From Arthrobacter sp. zg-Y1171 (lineage in GTDB: Bacteria > Actinomycetota > Actinomycetes > Actinomycetales > Micrococcaceae), in NCBI RefSeq assembly GCF_025244845.1, contig NZ_CP104264.1, positions 2,604,001-2,668,000 on the forward strand: 64,000 bases of DNA, in the 5' to 3' direction. This document shows, in pieces, positions 19,933 through 30,358 of this stretch; the stretch's first letter is position 1, and every line of letters begins with the position of its first letter. The notes below the pieces were generated by a model. That model was not told the origin of the DNA and did no database searches. It saw only the letters and a program-made list of their open reading frames with translations. The translations under genes were made by a program, and so were the position numbers.

Positions 19933-21239
19933 CGCAATAACCCTTCGTAGTGACGTTGCTGGAGCTGCGCGTCAATTTGCTTAACCGTTTCCAGTCCCAC
20001 ACCAACCATGATGAGGATTGACGTTCCGCCGAACGGGAAGTTCTGGTTAGCTCCAACCAACACCAGAGCAATCAGCGGGATCAGGGCGACAAAGCCCAGG
20101 TAAAGGGCGCCGGGCAGCGTGATCCGGGAGAGCACGTACTGCAGGTATTCGGCGGTGGGGCGGCCGGCCCGGATGCCGGGAATGAAGCCGCCGTACTTCT
20201 TCATGTTCTCCGAGACCTCGTCCGGGTTGAACGTGATGGAGACGTAGAAGTAGGTGAAGAAGACGATCAGCAGGAAGTACACCAGCATGTACAGCGGGTG
20301 GTCGCCGCTGACGAGGTAGTTGTTGATCCAGACCACCCATCCCGGCGGCGTGCCCTGCGAGGGAGTATTGAACTGCGCCAGCAGGCTGGGCAGGTAGAGC
20401 ATGGAGGACGCGAAGATCACGGGGATCACGCCGGCCATGTTCACCTTGATCGGAATGTAGGTGTTCGTGCCCCCTACGGTCCGCCGGCCGACCATGCGCT
20501 TGGCGTACTGCACCGGAATGCGGCGCTGCGACTGCTCCACGAAGATGACCAGTGCCACCGTCAGGACGCCGACGGCGATGACGGCCAGGAAGATGGTCCA
20601 GCCCTGCGCGCTGAGGATGGCGCCAAGGGCGCTGGGGAAGGACGCCGCGATCGAGGTGAAGATGAGCAGCGACATACCGTTGCCCACACCCTTTTCCGTG
20701 ACGAGCTCGCCCATCCACATGATGACGCCGGTACCGGCGGTCAGCGTGACGATGAGCAGCAGGACGGTGACCAGGTTGTCGTCCGGGATGATCGGCAGGG
20801 CGCACTGGTTGTTGAAGAGTGCACCCGAGCGGGCCAGGGAGACGACAGTCGTCGCGTTGAGCAGGCCCAGCGCGATGGTGAGGTACCGCGTGTACTGGGT
20901 GAGCTTCGACTGGCCCTGCTGACCCTCTTCGTAGAGGGCCTGGAAGTGCGGGATCACGACGCGCAGCAGCTGAACAATGATGCTGGCGGTGATGTAGGGC
21001 ATGATGCCGAGGGCAAAGATGGAGACCTGCAGCAGCGCACCGCCGCTGAAGAGATTGACGAACTGGTAAATACCACCGGAGGTGGCACCCAGATTCAAGC
21101 ACTGCTGCACATTGCCGTAGTCAACACCCGGGGCCGGGATAAAAGCACCCATGCGGAAGATAGTGATGATTCCCAGCGTAAACAACAGCTTGCGTCGCAG
21201 GTCTGGTGTCCGGAAAGCCCGGCCAATAGCGCTAAGCAA
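19929..21239 (-). CDS. secY: Preprotein translocase subunit SecY
   Basis: SecY forms the protein-conducting channel of the Sec translocon in the cytoplasmic membrane. The 436-residue protein has about ten hydrophobic segments, the plug region near GVDYGNVQQCLNLG, and the cytoplasmic loop QSQRRIPVQYAKRMVGRR. The start is TTG at 21239 behind an AGGAGG Shine-Dalgarno. A hairpin and a TAGACT -10 element lie in the 245-base gap to rplO, so secY may have its own promoter. Confidence 0.97.
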   Translation of the reverse strand: MLSAIGRAFRTPDLRRKLLFTLGIITIFRMGAFIPAPGVDYGNVQQCLNLGATSGGIYQFVNLFSGGALLQVSIFALGIMPYITASIIVQLLRVVIPHFQALYEEGQQGQSKLTQYTRYLTIALGLLNATTVVSLARSGALFNNQCALPIIPDDNLVTVLLLIVTLTAGTGVIMWMGELVTEKGVGNGMSLLIFTSIAASFPSALGAILSAQGWTIFLAVIAVGVLTVALVIFVEQSQRRIPVQYAKRMVGRRTVGGTNTYIPIKVNMAGVIPVIFASSMLYLPSLLAQFNTPSQGTPPGWVVWINNYLVSGDHPLYMLVYFLLIVFFTYFYVSITFNPDEVSENMKKYGGFIPGIRAGRPTAEYLQYVLSRITLPGALYLGFVALIPLIALVLVGANQNFPFGGTSILIMVGVGLETVKQIDAQLQQRHYEGLLR

Positions 21240-21289
21240 GCGTCCTCCTGAAGTTTGGAAAGTCCGATCCGGACTTGTGACAGAAACAG

Positions 21290-21295
21290 AGTCTA
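21290..21295 (-). promoter_or_regulatory. Possible -10 element of a secY promoter
   Basis: TAGACT on the minus strand fits TAnnnT and lies 51 bases upstream of the secY start. No good -35 hexamer is seen. The same hexamer occurs upstream of rpsL (49417-49422) and in the rpsJ leader region (31819-31824). Confidence 0.35.
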
Positions 21296-21355
21296 GCCGC
21301 TCGCGGCCCGTACTGCGTTAACGCCGTACTGGACGCGGTAGTTGCCTTAAACGGA

Positions 21356-21399
21356 ACTGAACTCCCGGCGGACCGGATAGGGTCCGCCAGGAGTTCAGT
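21356..21399. terminator. 19-bp hairpin between rplO and secY
   Basis: ACTGAACTCCCGGCGGACC at 21356-21374 pairs with 21381-21399 with one mismatch (a wobble on one strand) and a 6-base loop. It lies about 86 bases beyond the rplO stop. It probably acts as an attenuator or terminator within the spc cluster. Confidence 0.65.
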
Positions 21400-21484
21400 G
21401 GTGAAACGTTGGATCGTGCGCCCCTCCCCTGCCGGTACACGCAATGTGTCCGGACGGGGAGGGTAACAGACCCGCCACGAGGTC

Positions 21485-21940
21485 TTAGACCGTTGTGGTG
21501 GATCCGCCGGCTGCGGCGATCTTTTCTGCAGCGCTGGCGGAGAAGGCGTTGGCCGAGACATCAACCTTGACGGTGATGTCGCCGGAGCCGAGCACCTTGA
21601 CGGGCTGGTTCTTGCGAACCGCGCCCTTGGCAACCAGTGCTTCGATATCCACGGCGCCGCCTTCGGGGAACAGTTCCGAGATCTTGTCCAGGTTTACAAC
21701 CTGGAACTCGACCCGGAACGGGTTCTTGAAGCCGCGCAGCTTCGGCAGACGCATGTGCAGCGGAAGCTGACCGCCGGCGAAGCCTGCCTTGACCTGGTAG
21801 CGGGCAGCCGTACCCTTGGTACCGCGGCCTGCCGTCTTACCCTTGGAACCTTCACCGCGGCCTACGCGGGTCTTGGCCGTCTTGGCACCGGGTGCCGGAC
21901 GCAGGTGATGGACCTTCAGAGTTCTGTTTTCTTCGGGCAT
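21485..21940 (-). CDS. rplO: 50S ribosomal protein L15
   Basis: L15 is a 50S core protein. The 151-residue protein begins [20 protein letters not shown] and contains [20 protein letters not shown] and [18 protein letters not shown]. The frame continues upstream to 21958, but the ATG at 21940 is the conserved start, one base after the rpmD stop. Confidence 0.98.
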   Translation of the reverse strand: MPEENRTLKVHHLRPAPGAKTAKTRVGRGEGSKGKTAGRGTKGTAARYQVKAGFAGGQLPLHMRLPKLRGFKNPFRVEFQVVNLDKISELFPEGGAVDIEALVAKGAVRKNQPVKVLGSGDITVKVDVSANAFSASAAEKIAAAGGSTTTV

Positions 21941-21941
21941 G

Positions 21942-22154
21942 TTACTTCGCCTCCTCAACCTTCACGAGGTGCGGAACCGTGTTGATCATGCCAACGGTCA
22001 CTGCATCAGCAGTACGGACGACAGAGTCGCCGATGTGCTTCAGGCCCAGTGAACGCAGCGTGTCGCGCTGATTCTGCTTACCACCGATGGTGGACTTGAT
22101 CTGAGTGATTTCCAGTCGAGCCGTGCTAACGACGACGTTCTTCGGAGTCGACAT
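21942..22154 (-). CDS. rpmD: 50S ribosomal protein L30
   Basis: The 70-residue protein contains [20 protein letters not shown] and [20 protein letters not shown] [13 protein letters not shown], diagnostic for bacterial L30. Its ATG shares one base with the rpsE stop (TGATG), so translation is likely coupled. Confidence 0.98.
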   Translation of the reverse strand: MSTPKNVVVSTARLEITQIKSTIGGKQNQRDTLRSLGLKHIGDSVVRTADAVTVGMINTVPHLVKVEEAK

Positions 22155-22867
22155 CAGGCACCTGCCTTCTGCATGTTGCGGAGCATCGCGTAGGGAACGA
22201 CCTGGTCGAGCGGAAGGCCGCGGCGTGCTGCCACTGCCTGGGGCTCTTCGAGGCGCTTCAGCGCATCAACCGTGGCGTGCACGATGTTGATGGCGTTGGA
22301 GGACCCGAGCGACTTGGACAGGACGTCGTGGATACCGGCGCATTCCAGAATGGCGCGGACCGGACCACCGGCGATAACACCGGTACCGGGGGAAGCCGGA
22401 CGCAGCAGGACAACGCCTGCAGCAGCTTCGCCCTGGACGAGGTGCGGGATGGTTCCACCGATGCGCGGGACGCGGAAGAAGGTCTTCTTGGCTTCTTCAA
22501 CAGCCTTTGCAATAGCGGAGGGAACTTCCTTTGCCTTGCCGTAGCCAACGCCGACCATGCCGTTGCCGTCACCGACAACAACGAGGGCGGTGAAGCTGAA
22601 GCGACGGCCACCCTTGACCACCTTGGCAACGCGGTTGATGGTCACGACGCGTTCAATGAACTTGTCCTTCTCATCGTTGCGTCCGCCGTCGCGGCCACCG
22701 CGGCCACCGCGTTCGCCGCGGCCTCCACGGTCGGAGCCGCGCTGCTCGCCGCGACGTCCGCCGCGGCGGTCGTCGGTACCGGTGGCTGCGGCTTCCTTGG
22801 TCTCAGTTGCCTCAGCAGCTGTAGCTTCAGTCACCTGATTTTCCTTTTCCTTGTTTACCTCGGTCAC
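22154..22867 (-). CDS. rpsE: 30S ribosomal protein S5 with RG-rich N-terminal extension
   Basis: S5 helps decoding fidelity and has mRNA helicase activity at the entry site. The S5 core starts near residue 66 ([20 protein letters not shown]) and includes [20 protein letters not shown]. The first 65 residues are an extension: an acidic Ala/Thr-rich part, then repeated RGG-type motifs ([17 protein letters not shown]). The start is GTG at 22867 and overlaps the rplR stop as GTGA. The total of 237 residues compares with 166 in E. coli. Confidence 0.97.
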   Translation of the reverse strand: MTEVNKEKENQVTEATAAEATETKEAAATGTDDRRGGRRGEQRGSDRGGRGERGGRGGRDGGRNDEKDKFIERVVTINRVAKVVKGGRRFSFTALVVVGDGNGMVGVGYGKAKEVPSAIAKAVEEAKKTFFRVPRIGGTIPHLVQGEAAAGVVLLRPASPGTGVIAGGPVRAILECAGIHDVLSKSLGSSNAINIVHATVDALKRLEEPQAVAARRGLPLDQVVPYAMLRNMQKAGA

Positions 22868-23247
22868 AGTGCCAGCCCACCTTCACGTGCGCCGTCTGCA
22901 ACTGCAGCAATACGGCCGTGGTAGCGGTTACCACCGCGGTCAAAGACAACGGCTTCGATGCCGGCGGCCTTCGACCGCTCAGCAACGAGTTCGCCGACGC
23001 GCTTGGCCTTGGCGGTCTTGTCGCCGTCCAGTGCACGCAGATCCGCTTCCATGGTGGAGGCGGAAGCCACGGTTACGCCGCGGCTGTCATCGACAACCTG
23101 GACGAAGATGTGGCGGGCAGAGCGGTTGACCACGAGGCGCGGACGAACCGCGGTTCCGGAAATCCGCTTGCGGATACGCAGCTGGCGTCGGCTGCGCAGG
23201 GCAGACTTGCTCTTGCTGTTTCGCTTCTTATTAATGCTGATGGCCAT
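22864..23247 (-). CDS. rplR: 50S ribosomal protein L18
   Basis: L18 binds 5S rRNA. The 127-residue protein contains [20 protein letters not shown] and the conserved end [20 protein letters not shown]. It lies between rplF (2-base gap) and rpsE (four-base overlap). Confidence 0.98.
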   Translation of the reverse strand: MAISINKKRNSKSKSALRSRRQLRIRKRISGTAVRPRLVVNRSARHIFVQVVDDSRGVTVASASTMEADLRALDGDKTAKAKRVGELVAERSKAAGIEAVVFDRGGNRYHGRIAAVADGAREGGLAL

Positions 23248-23249
23248 GG

Positions 23250-23786
23250 TTACTTACCAGCCTTTCCGACCTTGCGGCGGACAATCTCGCCGGCGTAACG
23301 AATACCCTTGCCCTTGTAGGGGTCGGGCTTACGCAGCTTGCGGATGTTGGCGGAAACCTCGCCCACCTGCTGCTTGTCGATACCGGACACGGTGACCTTC
23401 GTCGGGCCAACCACGGTAAGCGTGATGCCTTCGGGGGCCGCGACGGGGACCGGGTGGCTGTAGCCCAGGGCGAACTCGAGGTCCGAACCCTTCGCTACCA
23501 CGCGGTAACCGGTACCAACGATTTCCAGATCCTTCTTGTAGCCTTCGGTCACGCCGGTGATCATGTTGGCGATCAGCGTGCGGGTCAGGCCGTGGAGGGC
23601 GCGGGATTCACGCTCGTCGTTCGGGCGGGTAACCGTGATGGTGCCGTCTTCAAGCGTTGCCGTGATCGGGCTGGGCACAGTGTGGCTCAGCTCGCCCTTG
23701 GCGCCCTTGACGGATACAACGTTGCCGTTGATGGCGATATCTACTCCGGCAGGAACCGGGATGGGCAGACGTCCAATACGTGACAT
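23250..23786 (-). CDS. rplF: 50S ribosomal protein L6
   Basis: L6 lies near the factor-binding site of the 50S subunit. The 178-residue protein begins [20 protein letters not shown] and has the signature [20 protein letters not shown] near the C-terminus. Confidence 0.98.
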   Translation of the reverse strand: MSRIGRLPIPVPAGVDIAINGNVVSVKGAKGELSHTVPSPITATLEDGTITVTRPNDERESRALHGLTRTLIANMITGVTEGYKKDLEIVGTGYRVVAKGSDLEFALGYSHPVPVAAPEGITLTVVGPTKVTVSGIDKQQVGEVSANIRKLRKPDPYKGKGIRYAGEIVRRKVGKAGK

Positions 23787-23804
23787 TTTTCTTTCCCTTC
23801 CCTG

Positions 23805-24203
23805 CTACCAGACGTAGGCGAGGACTTCCCCACCTACACCCTTCTTGGCGGCCTGGCGGTCGGTCAGGAGACCTGACGACGTCGACAGGATTGCGATACC
23901 CAGACCACCCAGCACGTGCGGCAGGTTGGTGGACTTCGCGTAAACGCGCAGACCGGGCTTGGAGATGCGGCGAACGCCGGCGATGGAACGCTCGCGGTTC
24001 GGACCGAACTTGAGGTCCAGGGTCAGCTTCTTGCCGACCTCGGCCTCTTCTTCCTTCCAGCCGGCGATGTAGCCCTCGGCCTTCAGGATGTCAGCAACGC
24101 GCGCCTTGAGCTTGCTGTAAGGCATGGACACGGAATCGTGGTATGCCGAGTTTGCATTGCGCAGACGCGTGAGCATATCTGCGACAGGATCTGTCATTGT
24201 CAT
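23805..24203 (-). CDS. rpsH: 30S ribosomal protein S8
   Basis: S8 is an early 16S rRNA-binding protein. The 132-residue protein contains [20 protein letters not shown] and ends with [20 protein letters not shown]. It starts at 24203 or two codons later. The gene follows rplE directly; the usual rpsN between rplE and rpsH is missing, and the 90-base gap contains only a possible hairpin. Confidence 0.98.
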   Translation of the reverse strand: MTMTDPVADMLTRLRNANSAYHDSVSMPYSKLKARVADILKAEGYIAGWKEEEAEVGKKLTLDLKFGPNRERSIAGVRRISKPGLRVYAKSTNLPHVLGGLGIAILSTSSGLLTDRQAAKKGVGGEVLAYVW

Positions 24204-24293
24204 TTGGGCTCTTGCCCTCCCTCGTAACGGTTTCCTGCAGGATCCCCGTGCGGCGTCGCCTCACGGATCTCCGTCGGACCTGTTACGTAGTAA

Positions 24294-24863
24294 TTAATCT
24301 TCGGATTTGAACGGGAAGCCGAGCGCCTTCAGCAGCGCGCGTCCCTCGTCATCGGTCTTTGCGGTGGTAACCACGGTGATGTCCATGCCGCGTACGCGGT
24401 CGATCTTGTCCTGATCGATTTCGTGGAACATCGACTGTTCGGTCAGACCGAACGTGTAGTTGCCGTTGCCGTCGAACTGCTTGCCGTTCAGGCCGCGGAA
24501 GTCACGGATACGGGGCAGCGCCAGGGTGACCAGGCGGTCCACGAATTCCCACATGCGGTCGCCGCGCAGCGTAACGTGCGCACCGATCGGCATGCCTTCG
24601 CGCAGCTTGAACTGAGCGATGGACTTGCGTGCCTTGGTGACCTGGGGCTTCTGGCCCGTGATCTGGGTGAGGTCGCGTACCGCACCGTCAATGAGCTTGG
24701 AGTCCTTGGCGGCATCTCCAACACCCATGTTCACAACCACCTTGACGAGGCGGGGAACCTGGTTGACGTTCGAGTAGTTGAATTCGTCCTGCAGGGTCTG
24801 CTTGATCTCCGCTGCGTAGCGGGTCTTCAGACGGGGAACGATCTTGGTGACAGTCTCAGTCAT
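24294..24863 (-). CDS. rplE: 50S ribosomal protein L5
   Basis: L5 binds 5S rRNA and contacts the P-site tRNA. The 189-residue protein contains [40 protein letters not shown] and [20 protein letters not shown]. Its ATG overlaps the rplX stop by one base. Confidence 0.98.
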   Translation of the reverse strand: MTETVTKIVPRLKTRYAAEIKQTLQDEFNYSNVNQVPRLVKVVVNMGVGDAAKDSKLIDGAVRDLTQITGQKPQVTKARKSIAQFKLREGMPIGAHVTLRGDRMWEFVDRLVTLALPRIRDFRGLNGKQFDGNGNYTFGLTEQSMFHEIDQDKIDRVRGMDITVVTTAKTDDEGRALLKALGFPFKSED

Positions 24864-25222
24864 TAGAGGTCCTTCCCAGAGCCCTTGGCCACGCGGATAC
24901 GCACAGTGCGCTCACGGCCATCTTTTTCGACGGTTTCAGTGCGGAAGCCAACGCGGGTCGGCTTCTTGGTTTCCGGGTCGACAATGGCGACGTTGGAAAC
25001 GTGGATCGGGGCTTCAACAACCTCGATGCCGCCGGTCTTGGAACCGCGGGAGGACTGGCCAACCTTGGTGTGCTTGGTGACGCGGTTGATGCCTTCAACG
25101 AGGATGCGGTTGCTCTCGGGGAAGACCTTCAGAACCTTGCCCTGCTTGCCGCGGTCTCCGCCGCGCTCAGCCTTAGCACCGGTGATGACCTGAACGAGGT
25201 CACCCTTCTTGATTTTTGCCAT
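24863..25222 (-). CDS. rplX: 50S ribosomal protein L24
   Basis: L24 initiates 50S assembly. The 119-residue protein begins [20 protein letters not shown] and contains the KOW motif [20 protein letters not shown]. It lies three bases behind rplN. Confidence 0.98.
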   Translation of the reverse strand: MAKIKKGDLVQVITGAKAERGGDRGKQGKVLKVFPESNRILVEGINRVTKHTKVGQSSRGSKTGGIEVVEAPIHVSNVAIVDPETKKPTRVGFRTETVEKDGRERTVRIRVAKGSGKDL

Positions 25223-25225
25223 GGA

Positions 25226-25594
25226 CTACAGCACCTCCGGAGCCAGCGAAATGATCTTCATGAACTTCTTGTCGCGAAGTTCGCGGCCAACGGGCCCGAA
25301 GATACGGGTACCGCGGGGGTCGCCGTCATTCTTCAAGATCACTGCAGCGTTCTCATCGAACTTGATGTAGGAACCGTCCTGGCGGCGGCGTTCCTTCTTG
25401 GTACGGACGATGACGGCCTTGACCACGTCGCCCTTTTTGACGTTGCCGCCGGGAATTGCATCCTTGACGGTGGCAACAATGGTGTCGCCAATGCCTGCGT
25501 AGCGACGGCCGGATCCACCGAGAACGCGGATGGTCAAGATTTCCTTGGCACCCGTGTTGTCGGCGACCTTCAGTCGCGACTCCTGCTGAATCAC
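25226..25594 (-). CDS. rplN: 50S ribosomal protein L14
   Basis: L14 lies at the subunit interface. The 122-residue protein begins [20 protein letters not shown] and contains [19 protein letters not shown] and [19 protein letters not shown]. It is the first gene of the spc cluster. A 381-base non-coding gap with a terminator-like hairpin separates it from rpsQ, so an internal promoter is expected. Confidence 0.98.
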   Translation of the reverse strand: MIQQESRLKVADNTGAKEILTIRVLGGSGRRYAGIGDTIVATVKDAIPGGNVKKGDVVKAVIVRTKKERRRQDGSYIKFDENAAVILKNDGDPRGTRIFGPVGRELRDKKFMKIISLAPEVL

Positions 25595-25975
25595 TTATTA
25601 CTCCTGTCGTCGCGCCGGTTCTCGAAATGAGCCTTGCGGAACGGATATGGGTGGACCCCGTAATACTGGTACTCAACCCCGGGCGGACCGGCCGCACGCC
25701 AGTGCAGCCGCCTTGCGCGGCGTCGAACAAGATTATCGGGCTTTTGTCTCATTCGGCGGTGAGGAGGCAGTACCGGAGCCCCGGTTCGAGACCGGATTCC
25801 GGACACACTTCCGCACCACACAGACAAGATTTCAAGTTTATCGCGAAAAGGCCCCGGAAGCGAAATCGAAGATGATAACGCGGCCGGGGCCCTCACGCTG
25901 TGGACGGTGCCGGCGTGTTCTCCGCTTGTCGCGGGGAACACACCGGCGGGCCGGCCGGTACTTCTTACTACTAGG
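25595..25975 (-). other. S10/spc operon boundary, non-coding, with two hairpins
   Basis: The 381 bases between rpsQ and rplN hold no credible gene. Near rpsQ is a 17-bp hairpin (25909-25925 with 25931-25947; one wobble, one mismatch). It is followed by an 8-bp GC stem, GGCCCCGG/CCGGGGCC (25850-25857 with 25884-25891), and on the minus strand by TTTT, which looks like a rho-independent terminator. A rplN promoter should lie in the remaining 250 bases, but I see no near-consensus -35/-10 pair. Confidence 0.6.
25846..25891 (-). terminator. Probable terminator of the S10 operon
   Basis: On the minus strand GGCCCCGG (25891-25884), a 26-base loop, CCGGGGCC (25857-25850), then TTTT. It lies about 85 bases past the rpsQ stop. 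Confidence 0.55.
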
Positions 25976-26281
25976 TTACTTGGCCTTTTCGAGGATCTCG
26001 ACCAGGCGCCACCGCTTGGTAGCGGACAGCGGCCGGGTCTCGGCGATCAGCACGAGGTCACCAATGCCGGCAGCGTTCTGCTCGTCATGGGCCTTGCGCT
26101 TCTCGGTCCGGCGAATAACCTTGCCGTAAAGGGCGTGCTTCACGCGGTCTTCAACCTGGACAACGATGGTCTTATCCATCTTGTCCGAGACCACGTAGCC
26201 GCGTGCGGTCTTCCGGTACCCGCGGGCATCGGCGCCGTTTGCGTCAGTTGTCACTACTGCCTCATTCTTGTTTTCGCTCAC
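25976..26281 (-). CDS. rpsQ: 30S ribosomal protein S17
   Basis: S17 is an early 16S rRNA-binding OB-fold protein. The 101-residue protein has [20 protein letters not shown] and [20 protein letters not shown]. The first 25 residues are an extension compared with E. coli. The start is GTG at 26281 and overlaps the rpmC stop as GTGA. Confidence 0.98.
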   Translation of the reverse strand: MSENKNEAVVTTDANGADARGYRKTARGYVVSDKMDKTIVVQVEDRVKHALYGKVIRRTEKRKAHDEQNAAGIGDLVLIAETRPLSATKRWRLVEILEKAK

Positions 26282-26607
26282 TTGGCATCATCCTCAGCGA
26301 CCTTGGCTTCAGCTTCAGACTTGGTAGCCTTCTTCTTTGACTTCTTCGGTGCCTCGGGTGCTGCTTCCTCAACGGGAGCGACAACCTCGGGACGAATGCC
26401 CAGCTCGCGCTCACGCAGCACCGTGTAGATGCGGGCGATATCGCGCTTCACTGCACGCAGACGACCGTGGTTTTCCAGCTGGCCGGTAGCCGACTGGAAG
26501 CGGAGGTTGAACAGCTCCTCCTTGGCCTTGCGCAGTTCTTCTACGAGACGGTCCTTATCGAAGCCGTCCAGCTGCTCGGTTGTCAGCTCTTTTGATCCAA
26601 CTGCCAT
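26278..26607 (-). CDS. rpmC: 50S ribosomal protein L29 with charged C-terminal tail
   Basis: L29 lies at the tunnel exit. The core ([20 protein letters not shown] and [20 protein letters not shown]) is followed by about 35 extra residues with alternating acidic and lysine-rich stretches ([18 protein letters not shown]). It has 109 residues against about 63-70 in many bacteria. Confidence 0.97.
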   Translation of the reverse strand: MAVGSKELTTEQLDGFDKDRLVEELRKAKEELFNLRFQSATGQLENHGRLRAVKRDIARIYTVLRERELGIRPEVVAPVEEAAPEAPKKSKKKATKSEAEAKVAEDDAK

Positions 26608-26609
26608 TT

Positions 26610-27026
26610 CTATTCACCACCCTCGCGACGCACAATGCGTGCCTTCAACGGCAGCTTATGGATCGCCAGGCGCAGGGCCTCACGAGCTACCTCTTCGGAA
26701 ACACCGGAGAGTTCGAAGAGAACCCGGCCCGGCTTGACGTTTGCAACCCACCACTCCGGAGAACCCTTACCGGAACCCATACGGGTTTCAGCAGGCTTCT
26801 TCGTCAGCGGACGGTCCGGGTAGATGTTGATCCAGACCTTACCGCCACGCTTGATGTGGCGTGTCATGGCAATACGCGCAGCTTCAATCTGGCGGTTGGT
26901 GACGTATGCAGGCGTCAGAGCCTGGATACCCCACTCGCCGAAGCTGACGGCAGTGCCGCCGGTTGCAGCGCCGGAGCGACCCGGGTGGTGCTGCTTACGG
27001 TATTTGACTCGACGTGGGATAAGCAT
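26610..27026 (-). CDS. rplP: 50S ribosomal protein L16
   Basis: L16 shapes the A-site region of the 50S subunit. The 138-residue protein begins [20 protein letters not shown] and contains [20 protein letters not shown] and [20 protein letters not shown]. Confidence 0.98.
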   Translation of the reverse strand: MLIPRRVKYRKQHHPGRSGAATGGTAVSFGEWGIQALTPAYVTNRQIEAARIAMTRHIKRGGKVWINIYPDRPLTKKPAETRMGSGKGSPEWWVANVKPGRVLFELSGVSEEVAREALRLAIHKLPLKARIVRREGGE

Positions 27027-27869
27027 TTAAGCCTGTCCTCCTTCTGCTGCGGGGGCAGCTGCCTCAGCGGCCGGAGCCTCTGCAGCAGCAGGCGCGGCGG
27101 CTTTGTCGCCGCGCTCGGGACGACGACGGCGGTCGCCGCCACGGTCACCGCGGTCGGCCGGGCCGCGGCCCGGACGATCGTTGGAGCGTCCGCGGGACGG
27201 TGCAGCAGCCTGCTGTGCAGCCAGTTCCTTAGCGGTAACGTCGCCCTTGTAGATCCAGACCTTCACGCCGATGCGGCCGAAGGTGGTCTTGGCTTCGAAG
27301 AAACCGTAGTCGATCTGCGCGCGGAGGGTGTGCAGGGGCACACGGCCTTCGCGGTAGAACTCGGAACGGCTCATTTCAGCGCCGCCCAGACGACCGGAGC
27401 ACTGGATACGGATACCCTTGGCGCCGGCACGCTGTGCGGACTGGATGGCCTTCTTCATCGCACGGCGGAAAGCCACGCGGGAAGAGAGCTGCTCAGCAAC
27501 ACCCTGGGCAACAAGCTGTGCTTCCATCTCGGGGTTCTTGACCTCGAGGATGTTCAGCTGGACCTGCTTGCCGGTGAGCTTTTCGAGCTCGCCGCGGATG
27601 CGGTCCGCTTCGGCGCCGCGGCGGCCGATCACGATGCCCGGACGTGCAGTGTGGATATCCACACGAACACGGTCACGGGTGCGCTCGATCTCAACCTTGG
27701 CGATGCCGGCGCGGTCCATGCCGGTGGACATCAGCTGACGGATCTTGATGTCCTCGCGGACGAAGTCCTTGTAACGCTGGCCCGGCTTGTTGCTGTCAGC
27801 AAACCAGTGCGATACGTGGTCAGTGGTGATGCCGAGTCGGAACCCGTGCGGGTTTACCTTCTGTCCCAC
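27027..27869 (-). CDS. rpsC: 30S ribosomal protein S3 with RG-rich C-terminal tail
   Basis: S3 lines the mRNA entry channel. The core begins [20 protein letters not shown], with the KH domain [20 protein letters not shown]. After residue about 215 comes a tail with repeated basic RGD/RGG-like motifs ([20 protein letters not shown]) and then an Ala/Glu-rich end. The 280-residue length compares with 233 in E. coli. Confidence 0.97.
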   Translation of the reverse strand: MGQKVNPHGFRLGITTDHVSHWFADSNKPGQRYKDFVREDIKIRQLMSTGMDRAGIAKVEIERTRDRVRVDIHTARPGIVIGRRGAEADRIRGELEKLTGKQVQLNILEVKNPEMEAQLVAQGVAEQLSSRVAFRRAMKKAIQSAQRAGAKGIRIQCSGRLGGAEMSRSEFYREGRVPLHTLRAQIDYGFFEAKTTFGRIGVKVWIYKGDVTAKELAAQQAAAPSRGRSNDRPGRGPADRGDRGGDRRRRPERGDKAAAPAAAEAPAAEAAAPAAEGGQA

Positions 27870-28235
27870 TTAGCGTTCCTCCTCGATCGTAGGGGTTGCG
27901 ACTACCACGGTGACGTGGCTGGTCCGCTTGTTGATGCGGTAGGCGCGGCCCTGGGCCCGCGGCTGGAACCGCTTCATGGTGGGTCCTTCGTCAACGAATG
28001 CTTCGCTGACGAAGAGGTCACCCTCGTCGAAGGCCACGCCGTCACGGTCCGCGAGGACACGTGCATTGGCCATAGCCGACTGAATTACCTTAAGTACCGG
28101 CTCCGAAGCTGCCTGGGGGGCAAACTTCAGAATTGCCAGAGCCTCATTCGCTTGCTTGCCACGAACAAGGTTGACGACGCGCCGGGCCTTCATAGGCGTT
28201 ACGCGGATATGACGCGCAATTGCCTTGGCTTCCAT
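27870..28235 (-). CDS. rplV: 50S ribosomal protein L22
   Basis: L22 lines the exit tunnel, and its loop is the site of some macrolide-resistance changes. The 121-residue protein begins [20 protein letters not shown] and ends with [13 protein letters not shown] [19 protein letters not shown]. Confidence 0.98.
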   Translation of the reverse strand: MEAKAIARHIRVTPMKARRVVNLVRGKQANEALAILKFAPQAASEPVLKVIQSAMANARVLADRDGVAFDEGDLFVSEAFVDEGPTMKRFQPRAQGRAYRINKRTSHVTVVVATPTIEEER

Positions 28236-28273
28236 TGCTTTCCTTCTCTCGTCTTCTGCCGAAAGAGCAGCGC

Positions 28274-28555
28274 CTAGCGGCGCTTGCCCTTGCGGTCGTC
28301 CTTCACATGGCCGCGGAATGTCCGCGTCAGAGCGAATTCGCCGAGCTTGTGCCCGACCATCGACTCGGTGACAAACACCGGAATGTGCTTACGTCCGTCG
28401 TGTACGGCGATCGTGTGCCCGAGCATGTCGGGGATGATCATCGAACGGCGGGACCACGTCTTGATGACGTTCTTGGTGCCCTTTTCGTTTTCGGCCGCTA
28501 CCTTGAGAAACAGGTGCTGGTCGACGAAGGGGCCTTTCTTCAGGCTGCGTGGCAT
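28274..28555 (-). CDS. rpsS: 30S ribosomal protein S19
   Basis: S19 is a head protein near the A-site finger. The 93-residue protein begins [20 protein letters not shown] and has STIVPDMIGHT-like [20 protein letters not shown] and [19 protein letters not shown]. Confidence 0.98.
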   Translation of the reverse strand: MPRSLKKGPFVDQHLFLKVAAENEKGTKNVIKTWSRRSMIIPDMLGHTIAVHDGRKHIPVFVTESMVGHKLGEFALTRTFRGHVKDDRKGKRR

Positions 28556-28567
28556 GTTTCCAGGCTC

Positions 28568-29407
28568 CTATCGCTTGTTCTTGCCGGAACGACGGCGACG
28601 CACAATGAGGTTGTCGCTCTCTTTATTGGGACGGCGGGTACGGCCTTCGCGCTTACCGTTCGGGTTGACCGGGTGGCGTCCACCGGAGGTCTTACCTTCA
28701 CCACCACCGTGCGGGTGATCGACCGGGTTCATGGCGACACCACGGACGGTCGGGCGTACGCCCTTCCAGCGCATACGGCCGGCCTTGCCCCAGTTGATGT
28801 TCGACTGCTCGGCATTGCCGACCTCGCCGATCGTGGCGCGGCAGCGCACATCAACGTTGCGGATTTCACCGGAGGGCAGACGCAGCTGGGCGAAGCGGCC
28901 TTCCTTGGCAACGAGCTGAACGGATGCACCGGCGGAGCGGGCCATCTTGGCGCCGCCGCCCGGACGAAGTTCAACAGCGTGGATGGTGGTACCCACGGGG
29001 ATGTTGCGCAGGGGCAGGTTGTTGCCGGGCTTGATGTCAGCGCCGGCGCCGGCCTCTACGAAGTCGCCCTGCTTGAGCTTGTTCGGAGCAATGATGTAAC
29101 GCTTGGTGCCATCAACGTAGTGCAGCAGGGCAATGCGGGCGGTACGGTTCGGATCGTATTCGATCTCGGCAACGCGTGCGTTGACGCCGTCCTTGTCGTG
29201 GCGGCGGAAGTCGATCAGACGGTACTGACGCTTGTGTCCACCACCCTTGTGCCTGGTCGTGATCTTACCGGTGTTGTTACGGCCGCCCTTTTTGGGCAGC
29301 GGACGTACCAACGACTTTTCCGGCGTCGACCGCGTGATTTCGGTGAAGTCGGCTACGCTCGAGCCGCGACGGCCCGGGGTAGTCGGCTTGTATTTACGGA
29401 TTCCCAT
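28568..29407 (-). CDS. rplB: 50S ribosomal protein L2
   Basis: L2 supports the peptidyl transferase centre and subunit joining. The 279-residue protein begins [20 protein letters not shown] and contains [24 protein letters not shown] [20 protein letters not shown], including the essential histidine. Confidence 0.98.
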   Translation of the reverse strand: MGIRKYKPTTPGRRGSSVADFTEITRSTPEKSLVRPLPKKGGRNNTGKITTRHKGGGHKRQYRLIDFRRHDKDGVNARVAEIEYDPNRTARIALLHYVDGTKRYIIAPNKLKQGDFVEAGAGADIKPGNNLPLRNIPVGTTIHAVELRPGGGAKMARSAGASVQLVAKEGRFAQLRLPSGEIRNVDVRCRATIGEVGNAEQSNINWGKAGRMRWKGVRPTVRGVAMNPVDHPHGGGEGKTSGGRHPVNPNGKREGRTRRPNKESDNLIVRRRRSGKNKR

Positions 29408-29437
29408 TATTTATTCCTCGTTAAAGTGGTCTCCGCC

Positions 29438-29743
29438 CTAGCTGAGCGGACCGCCGAAGATGTCGATTGTGCCGTCCTTGAGGGTGACAATGGCGCGCTT
29501 GGTGTTCTTGCGCTGTCCCCATCCGAACTTGGTCCGCTTACGCTTACCGGCACGGTTGATGGTGTTGATCGAGTCGACCTTGACGGAGAAGATTTTCTCC
29601 ACGGCCAGCTTGATCTCGGTCTTGTTGGAGCGGGGGTCGACCAGGAAGGTGTACTTACCTTCGTCGATCAGGCCGTAGCTCTTTTCCGAGACGACGGGTG
29701 CAAGCACTACGTCGCGCGGATCCTTAGCGGTGGTCGCGCTCAC
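29438..29743 (-). CDS. rplW: 50S ribosomal protein L23
   Basis: L23 lies at the tunnel exit and docks trigger factor and SRP. The 101-residue protein has [20 protein letters not shown] and [20 protein letters not shown]. The start is GTG at 29743 and overlaps the rplD stop as GTGA. Confidence 0.98.
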   Translation of the reverse strand: MSATTAKDPRDVVLAPVVSEKSYGLIDEGKYTFLVDPRSNKTEIKLAVEKIFSVKVDSINTINRAGKRKRTKFGWGQRKNTKRAIVTLKDGTIDIFGGPLS

Positions 29744-30354
29744 TTGGCGTCCTCCTTGACTGTGTTCTTGCCGACGAACTCGTCGTAGGCAGCCTTGGTG
29801 AAGACCACGTCGTCGGCAACAAGCACGTCATAGGTGTTCAGCTGATCTACGTAGATCACGTGAACAGCCGGAACGTTGCGCACGGAAAGTGCGGCAACAT
29901 CGTTGGCGCGCTCGATAACAACGAGCAGGTTCTTGCGGTCGGAAACCGAACGCAGGGCGCTCAGTGCATCCTTGGTGGAAGGCTTGGTGCCTTCAACCAG
30001 GGATTCGAGGACGTGGATACGGCCGTTGCGTGCCCGGTCCGACAGGGCGCCGCGCAGTGCAGCAGCCTTCATCTTCTTGGGGGTGCGCTGGCTGTAATCG
30101 CGGGGCGTCGGTCCGTGGACAACGCCGCCGCCGGTCATGTGAGGAGCACGGATGGAGCCCTGACGAGCCCGGCCGGTGCCCTTCTGCTTGAACGGCTTGC
30201 GGCCTGCGCCGCTTACCTCGGCGCGCGTCTTCGTCTTGTGCGTACCCTGGCGGGCGGCTGCAAGCTGAGCAACTACCACCTGGTGGAGCAGCGGTACGTT
30301 CGTCTGAACGTCGAAGATCTCTGCGGGGAATTCAACAGTGGTTTCGTTAGCCAT
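29740..30354 (-). CDS. rplD: 50S ribosomal protein L4
   Basis: L4 reaches into the exit tunnel. The 204-residue protein contains [40 protein letters not shown] and [20 protein letters not shown]. Confidence 0.98.
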   Translation of the reverse strand: MANETTVEFPAEIFDVQTNVPLLHQVVVAQLAAARQGTHKTKTRAEVSGAGRKPFKQKGTGRARQGSIRAPHMTGGGVVHGPTPRDYSQRTPKKMKAAALRGALSDRARNGRIHVLESLVEGTKPSTKDALSALRSVSDRKNLLVVIERANDVAALSVRNVPAVHVIYVDQLNTYDVLVADDVVFTKAAYDEFVGKNTVKEDAK

Positions 30355-30358
30355 GAGA

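Noticed and set aside
26580..29788. Two long plus-strand frames opposite the S10 operon
   Set aside because: They lie antisense to well-recognised ribosomal protein genes and mirror their codon bias.
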